Of a stretch of 64,000 bases of DNA, positions 24,843 to 34,769 are shown in pieces. The position numbers and the translations under genes are program-made. The first letter of the stretch is position 1. The number at the start of each line of letters is the position of its first letter. The stretch is taken from positions 1 to 64,000 of the forward strand of contig CAILVF010000045.1 of NCBI GenBank assembly GCA_903837605.1. Reading direction: 5' to 3'. A model generated the notes under the pieces. It saw only the letters and a list, made by a program, of their open reading frames with translations, was not told where the DNA came from and did not search any database. The DNA comes from an uncultured Bacteroidales bacterium. Its GTDB lineage: Bacteria > Bacteroidota > Bacteroidia > Bacteroidales > FEN-979.

Positions 24843-25912
24843 TGCTTAAGGGTGTTTTCAACAACCTGGTTCGGAATTGTCAATATGACCTGGAACACAT
24901 TCTGGCTGGCTGAGGTTTTTAAGAGTGAATCATTGCGGAACATAAGCCTCAATCTCTCACGAATATTTCTCAAACCTATCCCCGAGCCTTTTCTTGCCGG
25001 CGCGGAAGGGTCGAAGTCGTTGGTGATGCTGATCTCAAAATAATCGGCAAACGTGCTGCACCTGGTCAGCACTTTTACCGGTTCGGTACTCTCATAAACC
25101 CCGTGTTTTATGGCATTCTCGAATAAGGGTTGCAGTATCATCACAGGTATGTGCCTGGAGGAGCACCCGGGGGCCATATCAAATTCGAAAACGAGCTTAT
25201 CTCCGAAACGGATCTTTTCTATCTCAAGGTATCTCTGGATATTCTGCATTTCCTTGTCCAGTGTTGTGAAGGTATTGATGTTCGAGGTAACACTGTAGCG
25301 GAGGAATTCGGAAAGTTTTACAACCATTTCCTGTGCTTTGCCGGGATCGGTAATCGTTAACGAGCTGATGGAGTTCAGGCTGTTAAACAGGAAATGGGGA
25401 TTGATCTGGGACTTAAGCATGTTAAGTTCCGATTCCTTGAGAAGTTCATTAAGCCGGGTTTCGGCCTTCGCTTTGTCCTGGAGGTCCCGGTACATCAGGA
25501 TAAGGTAGTAGGCCAGGCCTGTAAAGGCATAAAGCATTATCCCGACAATAAAACGGTAAGGTATTGACAAGCCGAGGAAGTTCATAAATACGGCCTGGTC
25601 CTTGAATAAGACGCTGAGGAGGGCATACCCTGTTCCCAGCCAGAACACGAGAAGGAGTATAAGGGAAGTGAAGTGATTGAAGATAAAGCTGAATCCCGGA
25701 TGGTTACCGGGCATTGAATAGCGTATCACATACCATAAGGCCACCCCTATCATGCAGAGAAGAAAGTTGTAGATGAGGCTGTCGGCCAGGGCTATGTTTA
25801 ACGGGATGCGGAACTGGAAAAACAAAATGGAAAAGTGGATCCCCGCAAGGAGGATCCACGTTCCAAAATACACGGATATGGACCTGAGATTTTGAAAGAC
25901 CGGATGTATCAT
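24839..25912 (-). CDS. LytS-type sensor histidine kinase
   Basis: The 357-residue kinase has about four to six membrane spans in the first 150 residues and then a His_kinase (PF06580-type) domain with NPHFLFNSLNSISS (acceptor His). A HATPase part carries ENAIKHGVYES and GIGLRNIRERL. It pairs with the LytTR regulator (4-base overlap) and follows the LiaF-like gene by 21 bases. LytS/LiaF-like context suggests sensing of envelope stress. Confidence 0.95.
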   Translation of the reverse strand: MIHPVFQNLRSISVYFGTWILLAGIHFSILFFQFRIPLNIALADSLIYNFLLCMIGVALWYVIRYSMPGNHPGFSFIFNHFTSLILLLVFWLGTGYALLSVLFKDQAVFMNFLGLSIPYRFIVGIMLYAFTGLAYYLILMYRDLQDKAKAETRLNELLKESELNMLKSQINPHFLFNSLNSISSLTITDPGKAQEMVVKLSEFLRYSVTSNINTFTTLDKEMQNIQRYLEIEKIRFGDKLVFEFDMAPGCSSRHIPVMILQPLFENAIKHGVYESTEPVKVLTRCSTFADYFEISITNDFDPSAPARKGSGIGLRNIRERLRLMFRNDSLLKTSASQNVFQVILTIPNQVVENTLKQ

Positions 25913-25933
25913 TCTCTATCCCCAGGTTTTATT

Positions 25934-26683
25934 TTAATACGTTTTGATTTCACCACCGCCAAACACTGCAGAAGCTTTGATAACCAGTACTCTTGAGGGG
26001 TCAGCTGCTTCTTTTACGCAGAAACGTTTATCAGAGAAACCTCCAAAAACGCTTGTATTCTTCAGCTGTATCTTCCATTCGCAAGGGACAATAATAGTAG
26101 CCCCTCCGAAAACCACATTCACTTCAAGCTCATTAGTGCCTTCGGCAAGGCTTGCCTGGGTGAGGTCGATCTTCACGCTTCCGAAGATAACATTGACCCT
26201 GCCACCTTTAAAGTCCCTGTTGGTGATCCTCTTTTCGGTTCCGCTGAACATATGGTCTTCAAAAATATAACCCAGGTCGCTTGCAGCTTCAGTATTCTGA
26301 GGCGAAGGCCCAACGCGGTGTTTCCAATCCCTTGGATGGGGGAATTTACGGAACAGTATAAGCACCCCTATTGATATGAGGATCAATGGCCAGAAAAGAT
26401 GTGCAAAATTGATATCGAAATCGAATATCCTTGGGAAGAGGAAAAATCCACCAACCACTATCAGGATAATTCCCGGCACCCTGTTTTCGGCACCCATGAG
26501 GCTTACAACGCCAATAGCAACTAAAAGCATCGGCCAGGAAATAATTATGTGCCGGAGATAGTAAGGGAGGAATCCGGCGTTAAGAAGCAGCAGAGCAAGT
26601 CCTGCTAAGATCACGACAATACCAAGCATCCCTTTTTTCCGGTCCTTGTCGTAATGAGTTTTATGTTCGGGATTTGGTTCCAT
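25934..26683 (-). CDS. LiaF-like membrane protein
   Basis: The 249-residue protein has an N-terminal group of four membrane spans (KGMLGIVVILAGLALLLLNA, then others to about 115) followed by a cytosolic beta-helix-like LiaF domain (VNVIFGSVKIDLTQA; VNVVFGGATIIVP; SVFGGFSDKR; AVFGGGEIKTY). LiaF-type proteins inhibit partner kinases in Firmicutes. It leads an operon with the LytS-type kinase and LytTR regulator. A TAnnTTTG promoter lies 36 bases upstream (26719-26726). Confidence 0.85.
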   Translation of the reverse strand: MEPNPEHKTHYDKDRKKGMLGIVVILAGLALLLLNAGFLPYYLRHIIISWPMLLVAIGVVSLMGAENRVPGIILIVVGGFFLFPRIFDFDINFAHLFWPLILISIGVLILFRKFPHPRDWKHRVGPSPQNTEAASDLGYIFEDHMFSGTEKRITNRDFKGGRVNVIFGSVKIDLTQASLAEGTNELEVNVVFGGATIIVPCEWKIQLKNTSVFGGFSDKRFCVKEAADPSRVLVIKASAVFGGGEIKTY

Positions 26684-26718
26684 AGTATTCGAGTTTAAAA
26701 TTAGTAATTTTCTGATAG

Positions 26719-26726
26719 CAAAAATA
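26719..26726 (-). promoter_or_regulatory. TAnnTTTG -7 promoter motif
   Basis: TATTTTTG on the minus strand before the LiaF-LytS-LytTR operon. Confidence 0.5.
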
Positions 26727-26822
26727 TTATCATTACAACCCGTGTTAAATAGTAAATCGATAAACAGCCGAAATGGCCCGACGAAATTAGGGCAGGATAC
26801 TTTTAATATGAAGATTTGTTCA

Positions 26823-26830
26823 TAGCTTTG
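26823..26830 (+). promoter_or_regulatory. TAnnTTTG -7 promoter motif for dapF
   Basis: TAGCTTTG ends 18 bases before the GTG start of dapF. Confidence 0.55.
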
Positions 26831-26847
26831 CGATATAATGAGCTCAG

Positions 26848-27636
26848 GTGGGAATTGAATTTTTCAAATACCATGGCAACGGGAATGATTTCATCATCCT
26901 CGACAACCGCGACAACCAGGTTATACCAGGCAACTCGCGGATAGCTTCCCTGTGTGACAGGCATTTCGGCATCGGAGCCGACGGTCTGATGCTGCTTGAG
27001 AAGAAAGACGGGTATGACTTCTCGCTGAGGTATTATAATTCCGACGGATTTGAAAGTACCATGTGCGGTAACGGGGGCCGGTGCATGGCAGCCTTTGCAT
27101 ACTCCCTGGGAACAGCAGGTAAAAAAACCAGGTTCATCGCCATTGACGGCCCGCATGAGGCAGAGATCCTGTCTGTTGATTCTCGGGGTTCCATGGTCCG
27201 TTTGAAGATGAAAGACACTTCTGTGGGCGGACAATTTCCTGATGGATATTTCATTGATACGGGCTCCCCTCATTTTGTAAAGTTTGTGCCTTCGGTTGAC
27301 GCTGTTGACGTTCCGGCTGAGGGCAGGGCTTTAAGAAATGACAGCAGATTCGCTCCTGGCGGCTGCAATGTGAACTTCGTGGAATCTTCATCCGCAGGCC
27401 TGACTGTCAGGACATATGAACGCGGGGTTGAGAACGAAACACTTTCGTGCGGTACAGGAGTGACGGCATCTGCCCTGATCACGGCATCCCTGGATAAAAA
27501 TAATGAGGGCTTTTACCGGATCAATGCAAGGGGGGGGCAGTTTACGGTTCGTTTCCTGCAATCGGGCCGGCAGTTTACGGAGGTATATCTTGAAGGACCT
27601 GCGGTCTTTGTATACAAAGGAGAAATAATCATATAG
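26848..27636 (+). CDS. dapF: Diaminopimelate epimerase
   Basis: The 262-residue enzyme converts LL- to meso-diaminopimelate for peptidoglycan and lysine synthesis. The two catalytic cysteines are in MCGNGGRC (about 72-79) and SCGTG (about 201-205). The reading frame begins MGIEFFKYHGNGNDFI from a GTG codon; no in-frame ATG gives this N-terminus, so GTG is chosen. The GNAT gene follows after 6 bases. Confidence 0.96.
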   Translation: MGIEFFKYHGNGNDFIILDNRDNQVIPGNSRIASLCDRHFGIGADGLMLLEKKDGYDFSLRYYNSDGFESTMCGNGGRCMAAFAYSLGTAGKKTRFIAIDGPHEAEILSVDSRGSMVRLKMKDTSVGGQFPDGYFIDTGSPHFVKFVPSVDAVDVPAEGRALRNDSRFAPGGCNVNFVESSSAGLTVRTYERGVENETLSCGTGVTASALITASLDKNNEGFYRINARGGQFTVRFLQSGRQFTEVYLEGPAVFVYKGEIII

Positions 27637-27642
27637 GGAACA

Positions 27643-28188
27643 ATGAATTACGAGATTCTGAAGAGCAAAAGGCTGCATTTGAGGGCAGTGGAACCGGCTG
27701 ATATTGATGTGCTATATCAATGGGAGAATGATCCTTCGATCTGGAGGGTCAGCAACACATTAACACCCTATTCCCGTTTTCAGATCGAGGAATATGTAAT
27801 GAATGTTCAGAACGATATCTATTCGGCACGGCAATTAAGGCTGATGATAATTGGAAACGAGGGGGACATTAAAGAAAGGGCGGTTGGGGCGATAGACCTG
27901 TTTGATTTCGACCCCTTCCATATGAGGGCCGGCATCGGCATTTTAATCAGGGAGGAGTTCAGGGGGAACAGGTATTCGTCTGAAGCCCTCGAATTACTTA
28001 TACGTTATGCATTTGAAGTATTGAATTTAAGACAGTTGTACAGCAATATCACACCTGAGAACACAGCAAGTGTCTCTTTATTTGAGAAATACGGATTTGA
28101 ACGCTGTGGAATTAAAAAAGACTGGGTCAGGGTTGGAAACGGCTGGCTGGAAGAATGGATGTTCCAGTTGATAAGGCGTTTTGATTAA
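27643..28188 (+). CDS. GNAT family N-acetyltransferase (RimJ/RimL type)
   Basis: A 181-residue single acetyltransferase domain: LHLRAVEPADIDVLYQWEN at the start, GIGILIREEFRGNRYSSEAL (the acetyl-CoA binding loop, about 105-124), and the C-terminal SLFEKYGFERCG...GWLEEWMF. This resembles RimJ/RimL or SpeG-like enzymes acting on protein N-termini or polyamines; the substrate is unknown. It lies in a plus-strand run (dapF to HD hydrolase). Confidence 0.9.
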   Translation: MNYEILKSKRLHLRAVEPADIDVLYQWENDPSIWRVSNTLTPYSRFQIEEYVMNVQNDIYSARQLRLMIIGNEGDIKERAVGAIDLFDFDPFHMRAGIGILIREEFRGNRYSSEALELLIRYAFEVLNLRQLYSNITPENTASVSLFEKYGFERCGIKKDWVRVGNGWLEEWMFQLIRRFD

Positions 28189-28208
28189 TTATCTCAATCA
28201 GTTCATTA

Positions 28209-29279
28209 ATGAAGTCTTCACAACCTGATCCGCTTTGCCGAAGGAGGCTTAGCTATGTTGCTCCCGTGATTGTTGTTACCGTCACGCTGGCAATGCTTCT
28301 TATTTTATCCGCAAGGTTTTATTATTATGTAAAATACCCGAATGTTGACCTGAAAGGCAGGGCCTCTGTAATTATTTACATTCCGACCGGAACAGATTTT
28401 ACGGGCATCCTGAAGATACTGAAAGAAAAGTCCATATTGAAGAATGAGAAAAGTTTCATTTTTACAGCCGAAAGGAAGCATTACATTAAGCGTGTTAAAG
28501 CAGGGAAATACAGGATACATGACGGGATCAGCAACAATGAGCTTGTCGGTCAGCTGAGGCTGGGCCGGCAAGAGCCTGTCCATCTGAGTTTTCAGAGCGC
28601 GAGGAATATAGCCGAGCTTGCCGGTCGATTAGGGCACCAGGTTGAAGCTGATTCCGCCAGTCTTATGAAATTGTTCCTCGACAACAGTTTCCTTGATAGA
28701 TACGGTATCAACACTTACAATGTGTTTGTGCTTTTCATCCCGAACACTTACCTTATTTTCTGGAACACTTCGGCAACTCAGCTTATAGAAAAAATGAGCG
28801 CTGAGCAGAAAGCCTTCTGGAATGCAAAACGCAGGAAACAACTTGAAGCAAACGGGATGTCCATCCAGGAAGTGGTGACTATTGCATCCATTGTTGAGAA
28901 AGAAACAAACAAAGATTTTGAGAAACCTGATATTGCGGGGGTATACATAAACAGGTTACGGAAAGGATGGCCTTTGCAGGCTGATCCCACTGTAATCTAT
29001 GCCTGGCAGGATTACAGCATTAAAAGGCTCACTGAGAAACACCTTAAAATACAATCGGGATACAATACCTATTTGCATACGGGGCTTCCGCCCGGCCCGA
29101 TCTGCATCCCTTCAATCAGCACCATTGACGCCGTGCTGAATTTCAGGAACCACCCTTATATGTATTTCTGTGCAAAGGAGGACCTTTCGGGATCTCACAA
29201 TTTTGCTGTAAGCCTTGCCGAACACGGCAGAAATGCAAGAAAGTACCAGAAAGCCCTGGACCAGATGAAAATCAAATAA
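28209..29279 (+). CDS. mltG: Endolytic transglycosylase MltG
   Basis: The 356-residue protein is MltG, which cuts nascent peptidoglycan near the membrane. It has an N-terminal membrane anchor (APVIVVTVTLAMLLILS), a LysM-like/beta part, and the YceG catalytic region with ASIVEKETNKDFEKPDIAGV (Glu is catalytic) and LQADPTVIYA. The C-terminal GLPPGPICIPSISTIDAVLN is also typical. It sits 20 bases after the GNAT gene. Confidence 0.95.
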   Translation: MKSSQPDPLCRRRLSYVAPVIVVTVTLAMLLILSARFYYYVKYPNVDLKGRASVIIYIPTGTDFTGILKILKEKSILKNEKSFIFTAERKHYIKRVKAGKYRIHDGISNNELVGQLRLGRQEPVHLSFQSARNIAELAGRLGHQVEADSASLMKLFLDNSFLDRYGINTYNVFVLFIPNTYLIFWNTSATQLIEKMSAEQKAFWNAKRRKQLEANGMSIQEVVTIASIVEKETNKDFEKPDIAGVYINRLRKGWPLQADPTVIYAWQDYSIKRLTEKHLKIQSGYNTYLHTGLPPGPICIPSISTIDAVLNFRNHPYMYFCAKEDLSGSHNFAVSLAEHGRNARKYQKALDQMKIK

Positions 29280-29300
29280 TCTGCTTAAACGATTTGCCTG

Positions 29301-30215
29301 ATGCGATGCCGCCTGCTCCTGTTCGGATTGTTTTTAACCCTTGCATCTTTCGGGCAGGACAGCCTTAAATACCATTCCTTGAGAACGGATTCAGCCGGGA
29401 TCAATAAAGGCCGCCTCATCGGGGTTTTATCGGTACAGGGAGCCCTGTATTTCGGAAGCCTTTCGGGACTTTATTTCGCCTGGTACAAGGGATATCCCCA
29501 GTCATCTTTCCACTTGTTCAACGACAATAATGAATGGTTGCAAATGGATAAATGTGGTCATGCTTTTTCGACTTATTACGAAAGCATGATATTTTATTAT
29601 TCCTACCGATGGGCCGGGCTTGGGAACACTGCATCGGCCTGCTACGGGGGCCTGCTTGCCTTCGCTTACCAGCTGAACATTGAGATACTCGACGGTTTCT
29701 CATCTGCATGGGGGTTTTCGATCGGAGATTTAACAGCAAACACCGTAGGGGCAGCGATGTTTGTAAGCCAGCAACTCATTTGGCACCAGCAGCGATTCAG
29801 TTTGAAGGCCTCGTTTCATCAGACGTCTTATCCTGCATACAGACCTGACCTCCTTGGGACAAATATAATCACTCAGAGCTTAAAGGATTATAACGGGCAT
29901 AGTTTCTGGTTGTCGGGCAATATCAGCTCCTTTCTTCCAAAACACAGCCGTTTTCCGAAATGGCTTAACATGGCTTTTGGGTACGGGGCCGGGGGGATGA
30001 CAGGTGCTGCGGCAAATACTTCAGCTACCACTCCAGAGTCACCCGGGCGATACCGTCGTTTCATGATCTCGGTGGATGTAGACCTCACGCGTATACCGAC
30101 ACGCTCAAAACTGCTCAAAGCTGTTTTCACAGTCCTCAGTTTCATAAAGATACCTGCACCTGCAATCGAATATAATACCCTTGGAAAATTCAGGTTCTAT
30201 CCACTGTATTATTAA
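29301..30215 (+). CDS. DUF2279 outer-membrane-associated protein
   Basis: The 304-residue protein has a signal peptide (MRCRLLLFGLFLTLASFGQD) and a DUF2279 region with MDKCGHAFSTYYESM and NIEILDGFSSAWGFSIGDL, followed by a tail of beta-like strands. The function of this Bacteroidota family is unknown. It lies 21 bases after mltG. Confidence 0.8.
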   Translation: MRCRLLLFGLFLTLASFGQDSLKYHSLRTDSAGINKGRLIGVLSVQGALYFGSLSGLYFAWYKGYPQSSFHLFNDNNEWLQMDKCGHAFSTYYESMIFYYSYRWAGLGNTASACYGGLLAFAYQLNIEILDGFSSAWGFSIGDLTANTVGAAMFVSQQLIWHQQRFSLKASFHQTSYPAYRPDLLGTNIITQSLKDYNGHSFWLSGNISSFLPKHSRFPKWLNMAFGYGAGGMTGAAANTSATTPESPGRYRRFMISVDVDLTRIPTRSKLLKAVFTVLSFIKIPAPAIEYNTLGKFRFYPLYY

Positions 30216-30256
30216 TTTTTCTTCGTAACTTTACTCATTGTTTAAACACATCTTTT

Positions 30257-30625
30257 ATGGAAGTGAACGATTCCAATTCAGCCCCCCAGGGAAGACCGGT
30301 GAACGATCCGTTGTACCAGCAGAATCTGCCGAATTCAAACACAATACTTGTAATGGGCATCCTTTCTATTGTCTTTTGCTGGTGGAAGCTGGTTTCATTT
30401 GTAGGCATTGTCCTGGGTATCATCACTATCGTACTGGCAAAAAGGGAAATTGCAGTATTTAATTCAGCTCCCCAGAATTATACTATCAGTTCCCTGAACA
30501 ATGTTAAAACAGGAAGAACATGCGCCATTATAGGGCTCATTATTTCTGTTGTGATTTTCGTGCTGGTTTCCCTGTTTCTCATTGGTTTCCTGGCGACACT
30601 GCCTTTTTGGGGAATGATCAGATAA
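30257..30625 (+). CDS. CCC-motif-type small membrane protein
   Basis: A 122-residue protein with an N-terminal proline/asparagine-rich stretch and two hydrophobic hairpins (ILVMGILSIVFCWWKLVSFV; IGLIISVVIFVLVSLFLIG). It resembles the DUF4190/'CCC motif membrane protein' group of Bacteroidota; here a single Cys remains in that span (IVFC). Function unknown. Confidence 0.65.
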   Translation: MEVNDSNSAPQGRPVNDPLYQQNLPNSNTILVMGILSIVFCWWKLVSFVGIVLGIITIVLAKREIAVFNSAPQNYTISSLNNVKTGRTCAIIGLIISVVIFVLVSLFLIGFLATLPFWGMIR

Positions 30626-30627
30626 AC

Positions 30628-32148
30628 ATGAAAATACTTCCGGTTGAAAAAATACGTGAGGCAGACGCATATACCATTGCCAATGAGCCTATTGCCGACA
30701 TCGACCTGATGGAAAGGGCTGCAACGGCCTGTTTTTCCTGGATTACCGGGAAGCTGAGTTCAAAGAAGGCGATTTTTGTCTTTGCCGGGACCGGCAATAA
30801 CGGAGGCGATGGCCTGGCAATAGCGAGGATGCTGCATCTGAAACATTTTCAGGTTTTTGTTTACCTGGTCGGTCCTGAACAGAACCTTTCCCCATCCTGC
30901 CGCAAAAATTTCGACCGGTTTCATACAATCGCTTCTAAAAACATAAAGTTTCTGAACGAGGGGGATCCAATGCCCGAGGTCGGCGATGGCGACCTTGTGA
31001 TTGACAGTCTCTTCGGCAGTGGGTTGACCCGTTCGGCCGGGGGATTCACCGCTGCTGTTATAAGGCATATCAATGAAAGCCGGGCCCTGGTTATTTCCAT
31101 AGATGTCCCGTCAGGCTTGTTTTGCGACTCTTCTTATAAATCTATTGAAAAGCCGGTAGTTATACAGGCTGATTACACTCTTTCATTCTCACCTCCCAAA
31201 CTGGCATTTTTCTTTCCGGAGAATGACATCTACCTGGGGGAATGGCATTTGCTCGATATCGGCATATCAGGGGAGTTTATTGAGCAGACCGTTGTCAAGA
31301 ATTATTTGATTGACAGCCAGATGCTTGGGTCAAAGCTGATCAGGAGGCACAAATTTGATCACAAGGGAACCTTCGGGCATGCCTTGCTTATCTGTGGCGG
31401 ATATGGTAAAATGGGAGCTGCGGTGCTTTCCTCAAATGCAGCCTTGCGATCGGGAGCAGGGCTTGTCACGGTTCATGCGCCTTCATCGGGAGTGCCAATA
31501 CTGCAGTCATCTGCCCCGGAAGCCTTGATGAGCATCGACAGGAATGAAAGGGTTGTAAGCATGCTGCCCGATCTTTCGGCCTATACCGCAATCGGCATTG
31601 GATGCGGCCTGGGGATGGACGAACAGACACAAAAAACCGTCAAGTTGTTGATCCAGGAAGCCGGCCAGCCGATAGTCTTCGATGCCGACGCAATAAATAT
31701 TATTGCAGAAAACAAAACCTGGCTGGGTTTTATCCCGAAGCAGAGCATATTCACTCCCCATCCAAAGGAATTTCAAAGGCTTACAGGCAGGCACAAGGAT
31801 GATTTTGACCGCATGCAGATGCAACGTGAGTTTTCATTCCGCCACCAGGCCTATGTCGTGCTGAAAGGTGCCAACACTGCAATCACCACTCCCGAAGGGG
31901 AATGTTATTTCAACTCCACAGGAAACCCCGGGATGGCCACCGGCGGCAGCGGGGATGTTCTTACAGGATTGATCACGGGATTGAAGGCCCAGGGATATTC
32001 ATCCCTTGATGCCTGCCTCCTTGGGGTATTTCTCCATGGCCGGGCAGGGGATCTTGCCTGCGTGGAAACCGGTGAGGAAGCCCTGACAGCAGGAGATATA
32101 ATCAAGTATATTGGTAAAGCATTTCAAACATTATATGGAAAACTTTGA
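30628..32148 (+). CDS. nnr: Bifunctional NAD(P)HX epimerase/dehydratase
   Basis: I choose ATG 30628 (MKILPVEKIREAD), 506 residues; the frame opens earlier inside the previous gene. The protein repairs hydrated NAD(P)H. The N-terminal epimerase has FAGTGNNGGDGLAIAR, and the C-terminal ADP-dependent dehydratase has GHALLICGGYGKMGAAVLSS and NPGMATGGSGDVLTG. It follows the CCC protein by 2 bases, and the HD gene overlaps its end. Confidence 0.95.
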   Translation: MKILPVEKIREADAYTIANEPIADIDLMERAATACFSWITGKLSSKKAIFVFAGTGNNGGDGLAIARMLHLKHFQVFVYLVGPEQNLSPSCRKNFDRFHTIASKNIKFLNEGDPMPEVGDGDLVIDSLFGSGLTRSAGGFTAAVIRHINESRALVISIDVPSGLFCDSSYKSIEKPVVIQADYTLSFSPPKLAFFFPENDIYLGEWHLLDIGISGEFIEQTVVKNYLIDSQMLGSKLIRRHKFDHKGTFGHALLICGGYGKMGAAVLSSNAALRSGAGLVTVHAPSSGVPILQSSAPEALMSIDRNERVVSMLPDLSAYTAIGIGCGLGMDEQTQKTVKLLIQEAGQPIVFDADAINIIAENKTWLGFIPKQSIFTPHPKEFQRLTGRHKDDFDRMQMQREFSFRHQAYVVLKGANTAITTPEGECYFNSTGNPGMATGGSGDVLTGLITGLKAQGYSSLDACLLGVFLHGRAGDLACVETGEEALTAGDIIKYIGKAFQTLYGKL

Positions 32149-32710
32149 GAGAGAATCATTAGTGAACATGGTTGTCGCACCATATGTTCAAAAAGCAACT
32201 GCACTCCGGGGAATTAAAAGGCATGTCGGGGGGAACCAGTTCAGGCATGCCCTCAGCACATATGCTATTCTGATCGATTATCATTATGTGGACCATATAC
32301 TGCTCAAAGCATCTGTTATCCATGATCTTTTTGAAGATGTAAAATGTGTTTCGCGTGACGAGATAATAAACCTGGATGTGGACGGACCGGCTGTACTGGT
32401 ACTTGTACTGGAGGTAACCCGGATGAAGGAAGAAACAAAAGACCAATACCTTGAAAGGTTACTGCTGAAAGGCAGTGAAAACGCAAAAACGCTTAAATGT
32501 GCCGACCGTATAAGCAACCTGACCGACCTGCATCCCGATATTTTCGATAAGGAATTTATCCGCAGATATCTTGATGAAACGAAGAAATGGGTGATCCCGA
32601 TGGCTGAGCAGGTAAACCGGAATATGTTATATGAACTGGAAGATCTTCTTCACCGGAGGGAAGCGCTGCTGAGATTTACAGCTTTAGGCTGGCCATTCCA
32701 CAAAAAATGA
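32135..32710 (+). CDS. HD-domain (p)ppGpp hydrolase-like protein
   Basis: About 191 residues from ATG 32135 (an ATG at 32111 is also possible); both overlap the end of nnr. The sequence has the metal-binding pattern of SpoT/MESH1 HD hydrolases: RHALST, VIHDLFEDV and LKCADRISNLTDL. It has no synthetase, TGS or ACT domain. This may be a small alarmone hydrolase; substrate is not shown. It converges with parE, abutting at 32710/32711. Confidence 0.75.
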   Translation: MENFERESLVNMVVAPYVQKATALRGIKRHVGGNQFRHALSTYAILIDYHYVDHILLKASVIHDLFEDVKCVSRDEIINLDVDGPAVLVLVLEVTRMKEETKDQYLERLLLKGSENAKTLKCADRISNLTDLHPDIFDKEFIRRYLDETKKWVIPMAEQVNRNMLYELEDLLHRREALLRFTALGWPFHKK

Positions 32711-34567
32711 TCAGGCCAGGATTGCCTCCCCCAATACATCCTCTTCGACTTTCAGGTTATCGATAATAAAATTCTGGCGTTCGGGTGTATTTTTCCCCAT
32801 ATAAAAATTCAGGACCTCCTGGAAGGATGAATCTTTTGTGAGAATTACAGGGTCAAGGCGCATATTCGCTCCAATAAAATATTTAAACTCATCGGGTGAG
32901 ATTTCGCCAAGGCCTTTGAATCGGGTGATCTCGGGGTTTCCTCCCAACTTTTCCATGGCTGATTTTTTCTCTTCTTCAGAGTAGCAATAGATCGTCTTTT
33001 GTTTGTTCCTCACCCTGAAAAGCGGTGTTTGCAAAATAAAAAGATGGTTATTCCTGACGAGGTCAGGATAAAATTGCAGGAAAAACGTAAGCATCAGAAG
33101 CCTGATGTGCATCCCGTCCACATCGGCATCAGTTGCCACCACTACATAGTTATAACGAAGGTTTTCAAGTCCTTCCTCAATATTTAATGCAGACTGCAGC
33201 AGGTTAAACTCTTCATTTTCGTATACAACCCTTTTGCTGAGCCCGAAGCAGTTCAGGGGTTTGCCTTTCAGGCTGAATACAGCCTGGGTATTGACATCCC
33301 TTGCTTTTGTAATTGAACCGCTGGCCGAGTCCCCTTCAGTGATAAAAATGGTAGATTCATACCTGCGGTCATCATGGTTGTTATAGTGGATGCGGCAATC
33401 TCTCAGCTTTTTATTATGAAGACTGACTTTCTTTACACTTTCCTTGGCGATCTTTTTGATATTGGCCCATTCCTTGCGCTCTTTCTCCGATTGAAGAATT
33501 TTCCTGAGCAGGGCCTCCGCCGTATCGGTGTTCATATAAAGGTAATTGTCAAGATGCTTCTTGACAATATCCATGATGTAGTTCCTGATGGTCTGTCCGT
33601 CAGGTTCTATATACAGGGATCCCAGTTTCGTTTTGGTTTGGGACTCAAAAACAGGATCCTGCACTTTGATACTTAATGCGACAATCAATGAAGCTTTTAT
33701 ATCGTTCGTGTCAAAGTCCTTCTTATAGAACTCCCGTATTGTTTTAACCAGGGCTTCACGGAACGCGGCCTGGTGCGTACCTCCCTGGGTGGTATGCTGC
33801 CCGTTCACAAAAGAGTAATACTCTTCGCCATACATTTCGCAATGAGTAAAGGCGAATTCAAAATCCCCTTCGGTGAGATGGACAACAGGATATAATTTCG
33901 GTGTGTCTATGTATGAATTGAGGAGATCCAGCAGGCCATTCTGGGAATAATAACGTTCACCGTTAAAGATCAGCGTAAGTCCATTATTCAGGAACGCATA
34001 GTTCCAAAGCATTTTCTGTATGTAGTCGGGAATAAAATGATATTTCCCGAATAAATCCTCGTCGGGTGTGAATGTGACTATGGTCCCGGCCCTAAGGTCG
34101 CAGGGTTTTTCTTTTTCATCATGGGTGAGTTCACCCCTTGAAAATTCAATGATCCTGGTATGGCCTTCGCGTATAGCCTGCACCCTGAAAAAGGATGAGA
34201 GTCCGTTGACTGCCTTGGCTCCCACACCATTTAGCCCTACCGCTTTTTTAAAGACCTTGGAATCGTATTTTGCTCCTGTATTGATCTTTGAAACGCATTC
34301 CACCAGTTTACCAAGAGGGATGCCTCTGCCGTAATCACGAACACAAACCTGCTGGTCTTTAATGGTTATTTCAATAGTTTTGCCATATCCCATGACATAC
34401 TCGTCAATGGCATTATCAACGATTTCCTTGATAAGGACATAAATGCCGTCGTCGGGAGAGGAACCGTCACCCAGTTTGCCAATATACATACCCGGGCGAA
34501 GGCGGATGTGTTCTTTCCACTCCAGGGACCTTATACTGTCTTCATTATAGGCTTCTTCCTTAAACAT
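32711..34567 (-). CDS. parE: DNA topoisomerase IV subunit B
   Basis: From ATG 34567 ([13 protein letters not shown]), 618 residues. It has GHKL ATPase motifs ([22 protein letters not shown]-like [12 protein letters not shown]) and the TOPRIM motif TEGDSASGS with DADVDGMHI. Its length (about 620) and the absence of a long insert fit ParE rather than GyrB. It decatenates chromosomes with ParC; no parC lies next to it here. A TAnnTTTG promoter lies at 34648-34655. Confidence 0.9.
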   Translation of the reverse strand: MFKEEAYNEDSIRSLEWKEHIRLRPGMYIGKLGDGSSPDDGIYVLIKEIVDNAIDEYVMGYGKTIEITIKDQQVCVRDYGRGIPLGKLVECVSKINTGAKYDSKVFKKAVGLNGVGAKAVNGLSSFFRVQAIREGHTRIIEFSRGELTHDEKEKPCDLRAGTIVTFTPDEDLFGKYHFIPDYIQKMLWNYAFLNNGLTLIFNGERYYSQNGLLDLLNSYIDTPKLYPVVHLTEGDFEFAFTHCEMYGEEYYSFVNGQHTTQGGTHQAAFREALVKTIREFYKKDFDTNDIKASLIVALSIKVQDPVFESQTKTKLGSLYIEPDGQTIRNYIMDIVKKHLDNYLYMNTDTAEALLRKILQSEKERKEWANIKKIAKESVKKVSLHNKKLRDCRIHYNNHDDRRYESTIFITEGDSASGSITKARDVNTQAVFSLKGKPLNCFGLSKRVVYENEEFNLLQSALNIEEGLENLRYNYVVVATDADVDGMHIRLLMLTFFLQFYPDLVRNNHLFILQTPLFRVRNKQKTIYCYSEEEKKSAMEKLGGNPEITRFKGLGEISPDEFKYFIGANMRLDPVILTKDSSFQEVLNFYMGKNTPERQNFIIDNLKVEEDVLGEAILA

Positions 34568-34647
34568 GTTCAGGGTTTGAAAAATCAAAAAAACATCGGC
34601 CGGTTCAAGCCCGGGATGTCCTGGCCTGATTTTTTTTATGGCCGCGA

Positions 34648-34655
34648 CAAATATA
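34648..34655 (-). promoter_or_regulatory. TAnnTTTG -7 promoter motif for parE
   Basis: TATATTTG on the minus strand, 80 bases before the parE start. Confidence 0.45.
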
Positions 34656-34769
34656 AAGTAAACTCAGGGGCAGCCTTGACTGATTTACCAAATATTATGC
34701 GAAAGTTATTCACAGGAGCAGGGATTTCCTTTATTTTGCATACAGTAACAATATTATCCGGAAAAAGTC

